This document shows positions 42,175 through 42,272 of a stretch of 42,272 bases of DNA, in pieces. A model generated the notes under the pieces. That model had not been told where the DNA came from. It made no database searches and saw nothing but the letters and a program-made list of their open reading frames with translations. Source of the stretch: Holosporales bacterium (GTDB lineage Bacteria > Pseudomonadota > Alphaproteobacteria > RUG11792); NCBI GenBank assembly GCA_031258785.1, contig JAIRMJ010000013.1, positions 1-42,272 on the forward strand. The letters run 5' to 3'. Each line of letters opens with the position of its first letter. Within the stretch, counting starts at the first letter, position 1. The translations under genes and the position numbers were made by a program.

Positions 42175-42272
42175 CTATTTTTGAGAGAAATCTTTGGCTA
42201 TCAAACGAGCCAAATTTTCTCCTCTGTGATTGAATCTAAACTCACATTCCTTTAGATGCAACATAAAAGACT
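42175..42272 (-). pseudogene. C-terminal end of an IS1595/ISXO2-type transposase (runs off the right edge)
   Basis: On the minus strand the edge reads in frame MLHLKECEFRFNHRGENLA, then RLIAKDFSQK and TAG at 42175. The LHLKECEFRFNHR motif is the hallmark C-terminus of IS1595 (ISXO2-like) transposases. Whether the rest of the gene is intact lies outside the window. After the stop comes a candidate IS end (plus strand GGCTCTTGACTAGC near 42156-42169), different from the GGCTGTCCTAG ends of copies A and B. It therefore appears to be a second, related IS. Confidence 0.65.

Noticed and set aside
1-42272. tRNA genes and CRISPR arrays
   Set aside because: No GTTCRANYC T-loop with a matching cloverleaf was found in the gaps read by eye, apart from the tmRNA; no regularly spaced repeats were seen.

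Overview
The window looks like chromosome from an alphaproteobacterium of Rickettsiales type that lives with a eukaryotic host. This rests on several signs together: a class I lysyl-tRNA synthetase, a circularly permuted (two-piece) tmRNA beside an alpha-type sspB, a ChpT-like histidine phosphotransferase, a three-gene proton-translocating transhydrogenase, a lone gene-transfer-agent-type terminase, an expanded family of small outer-membrane barrels, decayed IS elements and a secreted protein with a eukaryotic-type deubiquitinase core. No rRNA or tRNA gene and no CRISPR array was seen. The species is not identified.

Left part (1-14.4 kb). A truncated secreted-protein gene lies at the left edge. 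A minus-strand run lysS-nrdD-ffh-lolD follows (class I LysRS, anaerobic ribonucleotide reductase, SRP GTPase, lipoprotein-export ATPase). Three small beta-barrel genes (omp1, omp2, omp3) on the plus strand are interleaved with lepB and a decayed IS1595-type element. The minus-strand run infC-secG-fabZ-lpxA serves translation, secretion and lipid A synthesis. After it come trmB and chpT.

Middle part (14.8-30.4 kb). topA faces greA. A solo IS end and a gene fragment lie between greA and hrcA. Divergent from hrcA, behind a TTGACA-N17-TACAAT promoter, is a gene for a 928-residue exported protein carrying the conserved boxes of ubiquitin-specific proteases (peptidase family C19): a Cys box, an LIIxL strand box and a His/Asn box. 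It is the standout of the window. A 750-base gene-poor stretch with an orphan promoter leads to the lone terL. Then come pntAA-pntAB-pntB, dnaB, rnc and, convergent with rnc, a fourth small barrel gene.

Right part (30.5-42.3 kb). A second IS1595-type remnant is followed by sspB, ssrA, gmk and a MotB/OmpA-like gene on the minus strand. The ssrA gene is a permuted tmRNA with a 4-base spacer and a 26-residue, strongly basic tag. Next come hisS, pgsA and uvrC, a 16-strand-type porin, a small secreted protein, a TssE (T6SS baseplate)-like gene overlapping dsbB, a GrpB-GNAT fusion and a DtxR-type metal regulator. The C-terminal end of an IS1595-type transposase lies at the right edge.

How the genes fit together: tmRNA, SspB and ClpXP (the last not in the window) form the ribosome-rescue and proteolysis route. 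SecG, LepB, LolD and DsbB serve export and envelope folding, which the OMPs, the porin and the Sec-exported deubiquitinase-like protein all need. An isolated tssE-like gene hints that a contractile secretion system may be encoded elsewhere.
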